64,000 bases of DNA from Orientallactaga sibirica (GCA_036365145.1 JAEOAD010000052.1:14879501-14943500); one strand, 5' to 3'; positions 10,191 to 21,378 are shown, counted from the stretch's first letter. Program-made: numbers and translations. Notes: generated by a model from the letters alone, not told the origin.

Positions 10191-10850
10191 TGGTTAAAGA
10201 AAGGAGCAAAATTGCACTACGGTGGGTTTTGTTACAATCTTCTCCAAAGAAATGGAACGATCTACTTGATGACATACGATGCTCCTGATGTATCACATGT
10301 ATCCCCCTGGAACTCTGAAGCCAAAAACTATTTCTAGAAACCTACTAGAAAATGCCTAGTATAGAATTCCAAATTGCCATTACCAAAATAAGTGACTCAT
10401 CACAGAATGTTTAAAAATTACAAAATTAAAATATTCAAGAAAATGTGTTTGGCAGTTCATGTGGCATTAACTGTTCTTCCCAGCTTCTATGCCATATCTC
10501 CTTTTATAAACAATAAATTTCAACTCTACTTTAGAGAATATTTTTAAATGTTGGTGGGTTTTCTATAACAAAATGTGGTTTAAATTCAAATAAGTTACAA
10601 TTTCAGTAGAAATACAGGCTCAAGTACTATTTTTAATAGATAACTAAGAGGGGAAAGTCTTTAATTTATATGTGTGCTCCACATCCACATTTATATTTTA
10701 TTTGTGGTTCATAATATATAAATATGCTGTATAATTAAATTAAAATGCACACATTTGGGTCATAATCAAATGTGGGTGTGCCTTGGTCTGAATGCCTACA
10801 TGTTTCCAAAATTCCTATAATCCCCAATGTGTTGATATTAAGACAGAAGA
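10191..10850. other. AT-rich intronic sequence
   Basis: BABAM2 intron 2, strongly AT-rich, nothing recognised. Confidence 0.6.
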
Positions 10851-11012
10851 TGGCCGGGTGTGGTAGTGCACGCCTTTAATCCCAGCACTCAGGAGGCAGA
10901 GGTAGGAGGATTGCCGTGAGTTCAAGGCCACCCTGTGACTACATAGTTAATTCCAGGTCAGCCTGGACCAGAGTGAGACCCTACCTCGAAAAACCAAAAA
11001 AGAAAAAGAAAG
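10851..11012 (+). mobile_element. B1-like SINE
   Basis: GGCCGGGTGTGGTAGTGCAC head and CTACCTCGAAAAACC end. Confidence 0.93.
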
Positions 11013-11069
11013 ATGACTATAGTTCATTGTAAAATGGGCCTAGTGCCTTTGTAAAAGTCTGAGGATACT

Positions 11070-11210
11070 GCACGTGGTGGAGCACGCCTTTAATCCCAGT
11101 ACTCAGGAGGGCAAATAGGAGGATCACCGTGAGTTCAAGGCCAGCCTGAGACTACATAGTGAATTCTAGGTCAGCCTAGGCTACAGCAAGACCCTACCTC
11201 AAAAAGGGAG
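11070..11210 (+). mobile_element. B1-like SINE
   Basis: Partial head (GCACGTGGTGGAGCACGCC) and ACCCTACCTCAAAAAGG end. Confidence 0.88.
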
Positions 11211-11219
11211 GGAGTGCAT

Positions 11220-11424
11220 CTGGAGAGATGGCTCAGCAGTTAAAGCGCTAACCTGAGAAGCCTAAGGACACAGGTTCAATTCCCCAGGACCCACATGAGC
11301 CAAATGCACAAGATGGTGCATGCATCTGAGGTTCACTTGCAGTGCCTAGAGGCCATGGTGTGCCCATGCTCTTTCTTTCTGCCTTCTATCTCTCTCTCTC
11401 AAGTAAGTAGTTTTTTTTAAAAAA
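11220..11424 (+). mobile_element. B2-like SINE
   Basis: CTGGAGAGATGGCTCAGCAG head, CT tract, short A-rich tail. Confidence 0.9.
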
Positions 11425-11435
11425 ATGGTCTGAGG

Positions 11436-11631
11436 GGAGCTGGAGAGATGGCTTAGCTGTTAAGGTGCTTGCCTGTGAAGCCATGTAAGCCAGATGCACA
11501 AGGTGACACATGCATGCATAGTCTGCAGTGGCTAGAGGCCCTGGCGTGCCCATCCCCCCATGTATCTATTGATCTCTCTTTCTCTCTCGCCTGCTCTGTC
11601 TCAAATAAATAAATAAAAACAAATTTTAAAA
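11436..11631 (+). mobile_element. B2-like SINE with B-box deletion
   Basis: Head and tail are present, but the sequence passes from GTGAAGCC straight to ATGTAAGCCAGATGC. This removes the GGTTCAATTCCCC box. Confidence 0.88.
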
Positions 11632-12659
11632 AAGGTCTGAGGAAGTCTGTTGGGCCGTCTGCCCCTGTACCACATGGCACTATAATTTTACATTTCCCAG
11701 CCTAGCAGGACTATGGGAAATACATTTTTACTATTCATATATTATCCAGTATATTTTGTTACAGCTAGCGAAACAAAGACAGAGTGCATAATCAAGATAG
11801 TCTAAAGTTCTCGGAGTAGAAAGGATTTTCAATAAACTTGCACCGTAATCAGAAGACAAAAATCACACCATGAAAGTCAAGACACAATTTAAACACCAAG
11901 TCAAGGCAACAATAGATGTAAGTCACGAAGCAATTAACATGATTAATTGCCAAATTAGTGGTTAAAGGATATAAGCACAATTAGATTTAAGAAAACGGGG
12001 ACTGCTTTTAGCTGTATCAAGGATGGCTCATCAGAAAACAAAATAAAATGGCTTCTAAGAGTGAGTTGGAGCTGGACAAATAGGGGAAGCCAAAACACCT
12101 CCCTACAACTGTTCTCAAACTGGGGTAAAAGCTGAAGACAGATGCTGCTGGAAATTTTATCCTGCAGTAGACTTTCGGGCACACAGCAGGCACCTGACAC
12201 CTGAAATTGTTCCCTGGAACCAGGCGGAGGTGGAGAAGATGCTCTGGCTCCACAATCACAGTGAAGTCACACAAACCACATAAACATAAGACTAGCTGCT
12301 ATTTCAACTGTGAGAATGTTAGTAATCCTCACATAAATTTTATTAGGGCTTGGGCCATATAACATACTATTTTGCTACATTTAATATTCAATATAACTGC
12401 ATAAAAATAATTTTATAACAAATACCTATTTTTCAATGAAAATATTCATATAACCTTTCTAAGCCATTATTTTCATCCCTTGACCCAGAACAGGTCCTAA
12501 CTAGACATACTTCCTAACGTCTGAACTCTGGGGTTTGATCTTTTCTCTCGTGTACACTACCTTATCTGAATTCCTGCATGTGGGGAAGGTCTGGAGAGCA
12601 CGATCTTTGCAAGCTCTGTGAGCTCACTTCTCAAGGGACTGGACCAGCAGAGCGTGCAT
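11632..12659. other. Intronic sequence without recognised feature
   Basis: More than 1 kb of SINE-free BABAM2 intron 2. No exon-like conserved coding stretch was recognised on either strand. Confidence 0.55.
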
Positions 12660-12755
12660 CTGTTTCCCTTATGAGCCTTCAAGCAACGTGCTTTATGTGT
12701 GTCATGCCCAGAGTGTCCCACACATACCAGGTGCTCAATATATACTGCCTTTGTT
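12660..12755 (+). mobile_element. Possible MIR/L2-type ancient repeat fragment
   Basis: CACATACCAGGTGCTCAATA resembles the widespread mammalian phrase found in MIR/L2 elements. Confidence 0.4.
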
Positions 12756-12763
12756 TTCCCTTT

Positions 12764-12850
12764 TGAGACAGACCATCACAAGGTAGTTCAGGCTGGCCTT
12801 CAACTCATTCTTCCACCTAGGACTCCTTGGTGAGCCACCACACCCAGGTT
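12764..12850 (-). mobile_element. Old B1-like SINE fragment
   Basis: TTTTGAGACAGACCATCACA at the start, ending GAGCCACCACACCCAGG; internally deleted. Confidence 0.6.
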
Positions 12851-12926
12851 TACTCGCATACAGGGTAACTTGAGTGAACACAGACAACACAGACAGACAG
12901 TGTTTACCAGAGACTGAATGACAAAC

Positions 12927-13050
12927 ATTCTCACTACAGCACTTGGAAGGTAGACAAGGGAGGATCAGGAGTTCAAGGTCACCTCCGCTACACAGCACAT
13001 TGGAAGCCAACATGGGTTACACTGAGATCCTGTCTCCAAAAAAAAGTAAA
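12927..13050 (+). mobile_element. Old B1-like SINE fragment
   Basis: CAGCACTTGGAAGGTAGACA through GAGATCCTGTCTCCAAAAAA; 5' truncated. Confidence 0.65.
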
Positions 13051-13077
13051 TATACAAAGTAATAATGCTCTCAGAAT

Positions 13078-13291
13078 TTTTAAAAAATATTATTTATTTA
13101 TTTGAGAGAGAGAGAGAGGAAGAGGCAGAGAGAAACAGAGAATGGATGCCAGGGCCTCCAGCCACTGCAAATGAACTCCAGACTCACGCGCCCCCTTGTG
13201 CATTTGGCTTACATGGGTCCTGGGGAATTGAACTGGGGTCCTTAGGCTTCACAGGCAAAAGCCTTAACCACTAAACCATTTCCCCAGCCCA
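13078..13291 (-). mobile_element. B2-like SINE
   Basis: TTATTTATTTATTTGAGAGA start, end AAACCATTTCCCCAGCCC. CTCAGAATTTT occurs on both sides as a target duplication. Confidence 0.92.
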
Positions 13292-13427
13292 ACTCTCAGA
13301 ATTTTATCTATCCAACTAATAGAAAATTTGAGAGAAGTCTTCATTCTTACAACCATCTACTATATGTTTTCAAAAACATTGTATTACCCAGTTTCGTGTC
13401 TGTTCAAAATAAAATTTTAAGGCCAAT

Positions 13428-13634
13428 TCATAGTACTGGGAAAATGGCTCAGTGGGAAAAGTGCTTCCCTCACAAGCATCAAGACCCTTGTAAAAGCTGG
13501 GTGTGGCGGCAAGGTCCTGTGCCGCCCGCAATGGGGAAGCAGAGACGGGAGGATTCTAGGGCTTGCTGTCTTAAAAACCGTGACAAAAAGCAGCAACTAG
13601 GAAAGACCCAATGTCGACCTTTGGCCTAAACACA

Positions 13635-13685
<51 letters not shown>

Positions 13686-13690
13686 CCACG
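13428..13690 (+). mobile_element. B4-like SINE ending in an (AC)n run
   Basis: GGGAAAATGGCTCAGTGGGA head, a B1-like middle (GCTGGGTGTGGCGGCAAGG), then an AC microsatellite at 13630-13683 where B4 elements usually end in CACACA. Confidence 0.75.
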
Positions 13691-13760
13691 TACTTATGAA
13701 CATGAGAGAGAAAGACAGAAGGAGAGAGGGGAGAGAGAGAATAAAAAAGTCAACTCCTAG

Positions 13761-14095
13761 TGTGGTGGTTTGATGCAGGTGTCCCCCATAAACTTGGTTG
13801 TTCTGGACGCTAGTCTCCCCAGCTGACGGCAATTAAAGCCTCCTGGAGGCGGTGCATTGTTGGGGCAGGCCTATGGGTGTTACAGCCAATTTCCCCTTGC
13901 CAGTATTTGGCACACTCTCTTGTTGCTATTGTCCACCTGATGTTGGGTAGGGTGATGTCCACCCTCTGCTCATGCCATCATTTTTCCTGCCATCATGGAG
14001 CTTTCCCTTGAGTCTGTAAGCCAAAATAAACCTTTCTCCCACAAGCTGCTCTTGATTGGGTGATTTCTAACAGCAATGCAAACCTGACTGCAACA
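13761..14095 (+). repeat. 5' LTR of the MaLR element
   Basis: 335 bp, from TGTGGTGGTTTGATGCAGGT to CTGACTGCAACA, with AATAAA in its 3' third. It lacks the short GGGAATT segment seen in the 3' LTR. Confidence 0.88.
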
Positions 14096-15137
14096 GTAAA
14101 GTGGTAACAAGAAGTAGGATTGCTGCTATTGACCTGACTGTGTGGCTTTGGCCTTTTGGAGCTGATTTTCAAGAGGAATGTGGAAGGACTTGAAACCTTG
14201 GCTTAAGAGACTCCTTGTAAATACAGCTTGATCAAACTCAGACCTGAATGCCGTAAGAGCTATGGACTGTGAGGTTTGGCTTATGCAGATGAAAAAGAGC
14301 TTTAATTGGACTGGGCTAGAGGTGGTTTGTGTGAGAAGCTTGCTGTTAGTATGCCCGTGTCCTGAGAAGCTGTACAGGGTTGCTTTGTGTAGAAACAGAC
14401 TGGGGTGAGCAGAGCGATATGGCACAGAAAAAATGAAATCTTTGAGTGAACTATTGCCCAGCCAGCTGCAATTAAGAGATTACAACCTTTGAGATTGGGC
14501 TAGCTGACCTGTACTGGGGCAACAGGAAGAACATAGACTCTTTTGAAGGGGCCTGAGTGTCCTATTCTTCAAAGTCTGCTTTATCCTCCCCCACCACCGC
14601 CGGGATTAACAAATTGGCACCCTATCTGGTATTGGGGAGCATAAGAAATGCAGGAAAGAGAGGGTCACTGGATTTGCACACAGTTTTGTGTTTTGGAAAT
14701 GGCCCTGGGCGGTGTGAAGCAGGTTTGCTGGATGCCTACATGGAGACCTGATGGAGCCATCAGGATGAACTGTGGGTTGCAGTGGAGACGCAGTGGAAAT
14801 GCCGGGACCACAAGATGGCTGCTAAGGAAAGCTGCCATGGCCCAGATGAAGTTTTCCAGGACTGTGAGCAGCCTAGCTGGAGGGGTGGAATTGGAACTCT
14901 AGAGACTTGTTGCTGGTTAGAATTATTGAACTTGGAGATTTGTCACTGGCTACAGTTGTTGGACTTGGGATTACAGTGTTTGATATTTGCCCTGGTTGTT
15001 TTAAATCTTGTATTTGTTGAATGTTTCTTTTCTATGCCCAAGGTCATCTTTTGCAGTGTAAATGTTTATTCTGTGTCATTATGGGTTTGGGACGGGGGAT
15101 TTTTTCATATTATGGCTCAGTTAAAAGATCTTGGAAG

Positions 15138-15286
15138 GTCTGGAGAAATGGCTTAGCAGTTAAGGCGTTTGCCTGTGAAGCCTAAGGATCCCAGTTCAAT
15201 TTCCCCAGGACCCACGTAAGCCATGCACAAGGTGGCGCATGCATCTGGAGTTTATTTGCAGTGGCTGGAGGCCCTGGGGCACCCAT

Positions 15287-15327
<41 letters not shown>

Positions 15328-15375
15328 TTCAAATCTCTTTCAAATAAATAAATAAAATATTTTTTTAAAAAAAGA
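15138..15375 (+). mobile_element. B2-like SINE inside the MaLR internal region
   Basis: GGTCTGGAGAAATGGCTTAG head, a TGTC/CT tract and AAATAAATAAAATATT tail. AAAGATCTTGGA occurs on both sides as a 12-bp target duplication, so the SINE postdates the MaLR. Confidence 0.92.
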
Positions 15376-15499
15376 TCTTGGACTATGGGGATATATGAAC
15401 ATCATTGGAATTGATAAAAACTATGGGGACTTCGAAAGAATGAATGCATTGCATTTTACATCATGGATGGTTATCACTTTATGGGGGCCAGGGGCAGAA

Positions 15500-15842
15500 T
15501 GTGGTGGTTTGATTCAGGTGTCCCCCATAAACTTAGGTGTTCTGGATGCTAGTCTCCCCAGATGATGGCAATTGGGAATTAAAGCCTCCTGGAGGTGGTG
15601 TATTGTTAGGGGAGGGCTTATAAGTGTTAGAGCCAATTTCATGCCAGTGTTTGGCACTCTTCTGTTGCTACTGCCCACCTGATATTGGCCAGGGGGTGAT
15701 GTCCACCCTCTCCTCATGCCATCATTTTCCTTGCCATCATAGAGGTTCCCCTCGAGTCTGTAAGCTAAAATAAATCTCCTTTTCCCCACAAGCTGCTCTG
15801 GGATAGGTGATTTCTACCAGCAATACAAACCTGACTGCAACA
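15500..15842 (+). repeat. 3' LTR of the MaLR element
   Basis: 343 bp, from TGTGGTGGTTTGATTCAGGT to CTGACTGCAACA. It is clearly diverged from the 5' LTR by scattered substitutions and small indels. Confidence 0.88.
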
Positions 15843-15847
15843 CCTAG

Positions 15848-16106
15848 ACTATCAGAATGCCAAAATTTTTCTGGAATAATGCTACTCATACTGGAGTCTA
15901 CAGACCAGTTATGTTATATTAGTTATTACTAATCCATGAGAAAAGTCCAGAAATTGAATGTAACAATTTTAAAACTTTTATAGCAATGTGTAAAAGTAAT
16001 GTTAAGTCTGATGAATCCAATTTTGTTACTCAAGCTTAGTGTTTCATTTCTTTTTCCCTTCATTTTTCTAGCAATAAATCTTTATAATTTATCAGAGACT
16101 AATGGA
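15848..16106. other. Intronic sequence
   Basis: AT-rich with no recognised element, between the MaLR and a B1-like SINE. Confidence 0.6.
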
Positions 16107-16243
16107 ATTTTTTTTTCCAAGGTAGGGTCTCACTCTAGCCCAGGCTGACCTGGACTTCACTATGTAGTCTCAGGGTGGCCTTGAACTCACGGTGATCCTC
16201 CTACCTGGGATTAAAGGCATGCACCACCACGCCCAGCTATTAT
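16107..16243 (-). mobile_element. B1-like SINE, internally deleted
   Basis: CAAGGTAGGGTCTCACTCTA start and CACCACGCCCAGCT end; missing CTCTGCCTCC after CTACCT. Confidence 0.9.
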
Positions 16244-16570
16244 TGGAAATTTTAAAAACTCTAGTCTTTCATCAAAGACTGGAAACATTACACTGAAGCG
16301 TCTTTAGCTGCTGAAGCTCCCTGGATGTCAAGATGTACAGGTCTTTTCTGGTGTCCCAATCTCCCTGATCATCTAGGTTTTTCTCCCAGTAGCAGTAAGC
16401 ACTATTTCTTTCTTTTGATATTTTCCTTCTCAGCTGACAGCAGTATCAATAAAGTTCATTCCTTAAAATTTATCACCAGATTATCTGACTTCTCAGAACC
16501 TGAAACATGACTTCACTTTCAACTTATTCTTTTTTTTTTTTTTTATCCTTTTAAAGAGATTTGGGGGGGA
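16244..16570. other. Intronic sequence with a poly-T tract
   Basis: T run at 16530-16544. No other recognised feature. Confidence 0.55.
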
Positions 16571-16574
16571 TGGG

Positions 16575-16688
16575 ATTTTTGAGGTAGGGTCTCACTGTAG
16601 CCCAGGCTGAACTTGAACTCACAGAGATCCTCCTACCTCTGCCTCCCTAGTGGTGGAATTAAAGGCATGCACCACCACACCCCATAGC
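16575..16688 (-). mobile_element. B1-like SINE, internally deleted
   Basis: TTTTGAGGTAGGGTCTCACT to CACCACCACACCCCA, lacking the ATTCACTATGTAGTCTCAGG segment. Confidence 0.85.
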
Positions 16689-17093
16689 TCCAACTTATTC
16701 TTATATTTGCTTCCAATAAGAAGATATTAACTAATTTGGTGACTCTATTTGGAAGAGTCAGATAACCTCATAATTTGAATGCTAGCATAATTCATTGAAA
16801 TAATTTTTTGGAAAGTTGAAAGTTAGAATAGCTCAATTTTAAATTACATGACTCTATATCTAAGTAATGGCCACAAATAAAAATAGATAGTAATGATAAT
16901 AAAGTAACAGCCATTACACCCTGATTTCATGTTCTAAACGCTGGTACCTCCCCAATTTTGACAATCTAGTTATACTTCTACTTTTCCATTTAAATCATAC
17001 TGGTCCTCAGAATTCTTTTCCCACTTACAATTAAGTTTTATAAACAAATATATGAAAAATATACATAATAAATATCGTGTAAAAACTTGACAA
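16689..17093. other. AT-rich intronic sequence
   Basis: BABAM2 intron 2, nothing recognised. Confidence 0.6.
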
Positions 17094-17094
17094 T

Positions 17095-17310
17095 GGGCTG
17101 GAGGGATGGCTTAGCGGTTAAGGCGTTTGCCTGCAAAGCCAAAGGACCCAAGTTCAATTCCCCAGGAATCATTAACCAGATGCACAAGGGGGTGCATGCG
17201 TCTGGAGTTCATTTGCAGTGGCTGGAAGCCTTGATGCACCCATTCTCCCTCTCTTACTCTCTCTCCCTCTTTCTCTGTCAAATAAATAAATAAAAATAAA
17301 AACTTGACAA
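17095..17310 (+). mobile_element. B2-like SINE
   Basis: GGGCTGGAGGGATGGCTTAG head, CT tract, AAATAAATAAATAAAAATAA tail. AACTTGACAAT on both sides is a target duplication. Confidence 0.92.
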
Positions 17311-17401
17311 TAAAAATTTTAAAATCTCTCCCTCATTCCTTCTTGCTCTGCCTCTTTCTGTCTTAAATAAATTAATAATAGTTTTTAAAAAGTGAATCAA
17401 G

Positions 17402-17495
17402 GCCAGGCATGGTGGCATACACCTTTAATCCCAGCACTCAGGAGGCAGAGGTAGGATTTCCTACTTTGCAAAGCCAAAAAGAAAAAATAAAAAGT
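17402..17495 (+). mobile_element. B1-like SINE, large internal deletion
   Basis: GGCCAGGCATGGTGGCATAC head joined directly to a short AAAGCCAAAAAGAAAAAATA end. Confidence 0.8.
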
Positions 17496-17605
17496 GAATC
17501 AATGGTATACTTAAAATCACTTCATGAATTTGACTTATATCCAAATTCCAACAGTGAAATTATATTCCTTCCCCTATGCTATTTAACATTTAGATATCTA
17601 CAAAT

Positions 17606-17607
<2 letters not shown>

Positions 17608-17649
<42 letters not shown>

Positions 17650-17792
17650 GTATTTCGAGGTAGGGTCTTACTCTAGCCTAGGCTGACCTGGAATTCACTA
17701 TGTAGTCTCAGGGTGGCCTCAAACTCACAGCGATCCTCCTACCTCTGCCTCCAGAGTGCTGGGATTAAAGGCGTGCGCCACCAAGCCCAGCT
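17608..17792 (-). mobile_element. B1-like SINE with about 40-bp poly-T
   Basis: Poly-T at 17608-17648 (A-tail complement), then TTTCGAGGTAGGGTCTTACT and end CACCAAGCCCAGCT. TAGATATCTACAAATTCTT and CAGACATCTACAAATTCTT flank it as a target duplication. Confidence 0.92.
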
Positions 17793-17882
17793 CAGACATC
17801 TACAAATTCTTATCCAATAATCTATTGCTGAGATGTAACCCATACACACTAAATGACTACCTAGAAAATATTTATATTTTTG

Positions 17883-17985
17883 GTGGGGCATTCCAGGTAG
17901 GGTCTCACTAAAGCCCAGGGTGGCCTCTAACTCAGTGACCTCCTACCTCTGCTGAGATTAAAGGCAAGGGTTACCACACCAGGCT
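17883..17985 (-). mobile_element. Truncated B1-like SINE (copy 1)
   Basis: ATTCCAGGTAGGGTCTCACT to ACCACACCAGGCT, missing much of the middle. It reappears at 19366-19468. Confidence 0.8.
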
Positions 17986-19199
17986 TATTTTTATTTTAGA
18001 TAGCTACTTTCTAAGTCATTTCTAATGCTGAGCTAGTCTTGATCTTTCGTCTTAATCTCATAACAAATTTCTATCTGCATTCTAACCAGCTACTGGGTTT
18101 TCTTTAAGTACCAAATGATGCTTCACAAATGGAGACACCTAAAACCCATTCTATAGCAAGCCATGTTGTATCTTTTCCTGGCTGATCTTTTCTTAAGAAC
18201 AATAACAATGATTTAATATTTGTTAAAGAAAACCTGGGATCTAGCCCAGGCCGCTACCACTTACCAGCTAAGTAACCTCTCATGTGTTTAAAAATGTGTA
18301 AGGACAAGGACTAAACTTCCTCACAGATTACTGGGGAAAAATATCAGTCTAAGTAAAAGAAATATAAAAGAAATGCTAGTAATGAGTGCTAAATTCATTT
18401 ATTACACATTTCTTTATGAAAAATACAACTAACAGGAGTACTCCATTTAGAGTTCTGAATCCACTGTTGGCCTTGGTCAGTACCCACCACCCAGTTCCAC
18501 AGTAAAATCAAGTTTTTATTCATCTCGAGGATGTCATTTCTGGAACACAAATCATGTGTTCTCATGCAGATTCCTCATGATAAACCCACACTGGGAAGAG
18601 CACAGAGAAGGGACAAAGATCCTGCCTTTGAGTTTCACTCCTCCACCAGTCAGTCCATCAAAACCTACCTTCATACCGACATACATGTCCTCTTTAGTCT
18701 TTGAAACCCTACAGGAAAATCTTCTTAAAGACATATTTACTTGTTTCTACAAATTACACAAATAAAACTTTTTCACTATAATAAATGAAAGTACCAATTA
18801 CTGCTTCATTATTCATAGTCCTTTTCTTTCCTGACTTTACCACTGTATTGAATTTGCTAAATTTTTCCAAATCTTTCTCTTGATATACATATATACACAT
18901 ACACATACAAAAGAGACCTTTCTACACAAGTAGAATCATTTTATACCTACTGTCCAGTGACTAACTCTACCTCCTTGTCATTCAGCCCCACGAGCTCAAG
19001 TCTTTGAAGAATTATCTTTGGAATCATTAGCTAGGTTCTTTGGAAGCCGACACAGTATATGCAAGTGGAGGGCCACTGACTTTTTCATTCAAAACAGGTT
19101 CCTAGAGCTTAAACAACTCTTTACTTAGTGACTACTTTGTATGTGGTGTAAGATATGCAGTGTTGACCAAAACGGGCATTGATTGACTTCATGGAGATA
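17986..19199. other. Unique intronic sequence, copy 1 of the duplication
   Basis: BABAM2 intron 2. No exon recognised; short TATATACACATACACATAC runs near 18890. Repeated at 19469-20684. Confidence 0.65.
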
Positions 19200-19273
19200 G
19201 CCTCAAACTCAGCGATCCTCCTACCTCTGCCTCCAGAGTGCTGGGATTAAAGGCGTCGCCACCAAGCCCAGCT
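19200..19273 (-). mobile_element. B1-like SINE fragment at the duplication junction
   Basis: Only the part from CCTCAAACTC to CACCAAGCCCAGCT is present, because the duplication breakpoint cuts through the SINE. Confidence 0.88.
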
Positions 19274-19365
19274 CAGACATCTACAAATTCTTATCCAATA
19301 ATCTATTGCTGAGATGTAACCCATACACACTAAATGACTACCTAGAAAATATTTATATTTTTGGT

Positions 19366-19468
19366 GGGGCATTCCAGGTAGGGTCTCACTAAAGCCCAGG
19401 GTGGCCTCTAACTCAGTGACCTCCTACCTCTGCTGAGATTAAAGGCAAGGGTTACCACACCAGGCTTA
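19366..19468 (-). mobile_element. Truncated B1-like SINE (copy 2)
   Basis: Identical in content to the element at 17883-17985. Confidence 0.8.
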
Positions 19469-20709
19469 TTTTTATTTTAGATAGCTACTTTCTAAGTCAT
19501 TTCTAATGCTGAGCTAGTCTTGATCTTTTCGTCTTAATCTCATAACAAATTTCTATCTGCATTCTAACCAGCTACTGGGTTTTCTTTAAGTACCAAATGA
19601 TGCTTCACAAATGGAGACACCTAAAACCCATTCTATAGCAAGCCATGTTGTATCTTTTCCTGGCTGATCTTTTCTTAAGAACAATAACAATGATTTAATA
19701 TTTGTTAAAGAAAACCTGGGATCTAGCCCAGGCCGCTACCACTTACCAGCTAAGTAACCTCTCATGTGTTTAAAAATGTGTAAGGACAAGGACTAAACTT
19801 CCTCACAGATTACTGGGGAAAAATATCAGTCTAAGTAAAAGAAATATAAAAGAAATGCTAGTAATGAGTGCTAAATTCATTTATTACACATTTCTTTATG
19901 AAAAATACAACTAACAGGAGTACTCCATTTAGAGTTCTGAATCCACTGTTGGCCTTGGTCAGTACCCACCACCCAGTTCCACAGTAAAATCAAGTTTTTT
20001 ATTCATCTCGAGGATGTCATTTCTGGAACACAAATCATGTGTTCTCATGCAGATTCCTCATGATAAACCCACACTGGGAAGAGCACAGAGAAGGGACAAA
20101 GATCCTGCCTTTGAGTTTCACTCCTCCACCAGTCAGTCCATCAAAACCTACCTTCATACCGACATACATGTCCTCTTTAGTCTTTGAAACCCTACAGGAA
20201 AATCTTCTTAAAGACATATTTACTTGTTTCTACAAATTACACAAATAAAACTTTTTTCACTATAATAAATGAAAGTACCAATTACTGCTTCATTATTCAT
20301 AGTCCTTTTTCTTTCCTGACTTTACCACTGTATTGAATTTGCTAAATTTTTCCAAATCTTTCTCTTGATATACATATATACACATACACATACAAAAGAG
20401 ACCTTTCTACACAAGTAGAATCATTTTATACCTACTGTCCAGTGACTAACTCTACCTCCTTGTCATTCAGCCCCACGAGCTCAAGTCTTTGAAGAATTAT
20501 CTTTGGAATCATTAGCTAGGTTCTTTGGAAGCCGACACAGTATATGCAAGTGGAGGGCCACTGACTTTTTCATTCAAAACAGGTTCCTAGAGCTTAAACA
20601 ACTCTTTACTTAGTGACTACTTTGTATGTGGTGTAAGATATGCAGTGTTGACCAAAACGGGCATTGATTGACTTCATGGAGATAAAATTCTTCTATGAGA
20701 AAAATAAAT

Positions 20710-20805
20710 GCATGTGTGGTGGCACATGCCTGTAATCCCAGCACTCCAGAGACTAAGACCAGAAGTAATTGCTCAGAGTATGAGGTCAGCCTGAGCTAAA
20801 GGGAG
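20710..20805 (+). mobile_element. Old B1-like SINE, truncated
   Basis: ATGTGTGGTGGCACATGCCT head through GTCAGCCTGAGCTAAAGGG. Confidence 0.7.
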
Positions 20806-20869
20806 GGAAGGAGGAAGAGAAGGATGAAAAAGGAACAAGGAAGGGAGGGAGCTTTTTGTGGGTGAGACA

Positions 20870-21120
20870 TTACCAACAGTGTTAACCAGCAGTGGACCCT
20901 GCAAACCATAAGGCTGGCGAGCCAGGCCAAATATGCCAACTGGAGCAATAATGGCATGTCTGTCATAGGAAAAACCAAACGCTCTCCCATTGGACTGGAG
21001 GCCGGCTCCATGAGAGGGAGTGCATGCCTGTACTGAAAGCCTAGTCTAAAGCCTAGGGCAGGGGAGGTCATAAGCCTAGGGGAGTAACGAGTACTGTTGT
21101 CTGACTAAATAGATATGTTA
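20870..21120 (+). mobile_element. Interspersed repeat shared with 32.4 kb and 55 kb
   Basis: CAGTGGACCCTGCAAACCAT and CATTGGACTGGAGGCCGGCT match aligned segments at 32.7 kb (plus) and 55.3 kb (minus). The copy at 55 kb abuts an L1, so this is likely an L1 3'-UTR family, though I cannot name it. Confidence 0.6.
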
Positions 21121-21186
21121 CGCCTACCAAAATGCCCTCTAAACACTTATGTTTATGGCCATATATTAATGCTACTCTCACTTTTT

Positions 21187-21378
21187 TGTCTATTTGTATT
21201 TATTTATTTGAGAGAGGCAGACTGAGAGAGAGAAAACGGGCACCACTGCAAACAAACTCCAGACACATGCGCCCCCTTGTGCATCTGGCTTACGTGGATC
21301 CTGGGGAATCGAGCCTCGAACCGGGGTCCTTAAGCTTCACAGGCAAGCACTTAACCACTAAGCCATCTCCCAGCCCCT
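21187..21378 (-). mobile_element. B2-like SINE
   Basis: TTATTTATTTGAGAGAGGCA start, end AAGCCATCTCCCAGCCCC. Confidence 0.9.

Larger units (their letters stand above)
13761..15842 (+). mobile_element. Complete ERVL-MaLR retrotransposon (LTR-internal-LTR)
   Basis: Two LTRs in the same orientation (13761-14095 and 15500-15842) flank about 1.4 kb of internal sequence. The unit is bounded by identical 5-bp duplications CCTAG (13756-13760 and 15843-15847). Six bases after LTR1 lies a primer-binding-like TGGTAACAAGAAGTAGGATT (14102-14121), similar to the start of known MaLR internal regions. A purine-rich GGGGGCCAGGGGCAGAA precedes LTR2, as expected of a polypurine tract. No gag or pol domain is recognisable inside, normal for non-autonomous MaLRs. 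A B2-like SINE inserted later at 15138-15375. The copy is inert as a coding element. Confidence 0.88.
17716..20684. repeat. 1.48 kb direct tandem duplication
   Basis: Copy 1 is 17716-19199 (1484 bp) and copy 2 is 19200-20684 (1485 bp). The left edge lies inside a B1-like SINE (GCCTCAAACTCA) and the right edge ends at ATGGAGATA. I saw no substitution between copies, only indels: a 2-bp loss (AC) and a 1-bp loss (G) near the start of copy 2, and four 1-bp gains in T runs (for example TTTCG to TTTTCG). Both copies carry the 17883-type truncated B1 and the same unique sequence. Either a very recent duplication or an assembly error. Confidence 0.95.

Noticed and set aside
14096..15499. Possible gag/pol genes inside the MaLR
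   Set aside because: No reading frame of meaningful length or retroviral motif is present; MaLR internal regions are normally non-coding.
18552..18765. Reading frames of 60-69 codons perfectly repeated at 20035
   Set aside because: The perfect repetition comes from the 1.48 kb tandem duplication, not from selection on a protein.
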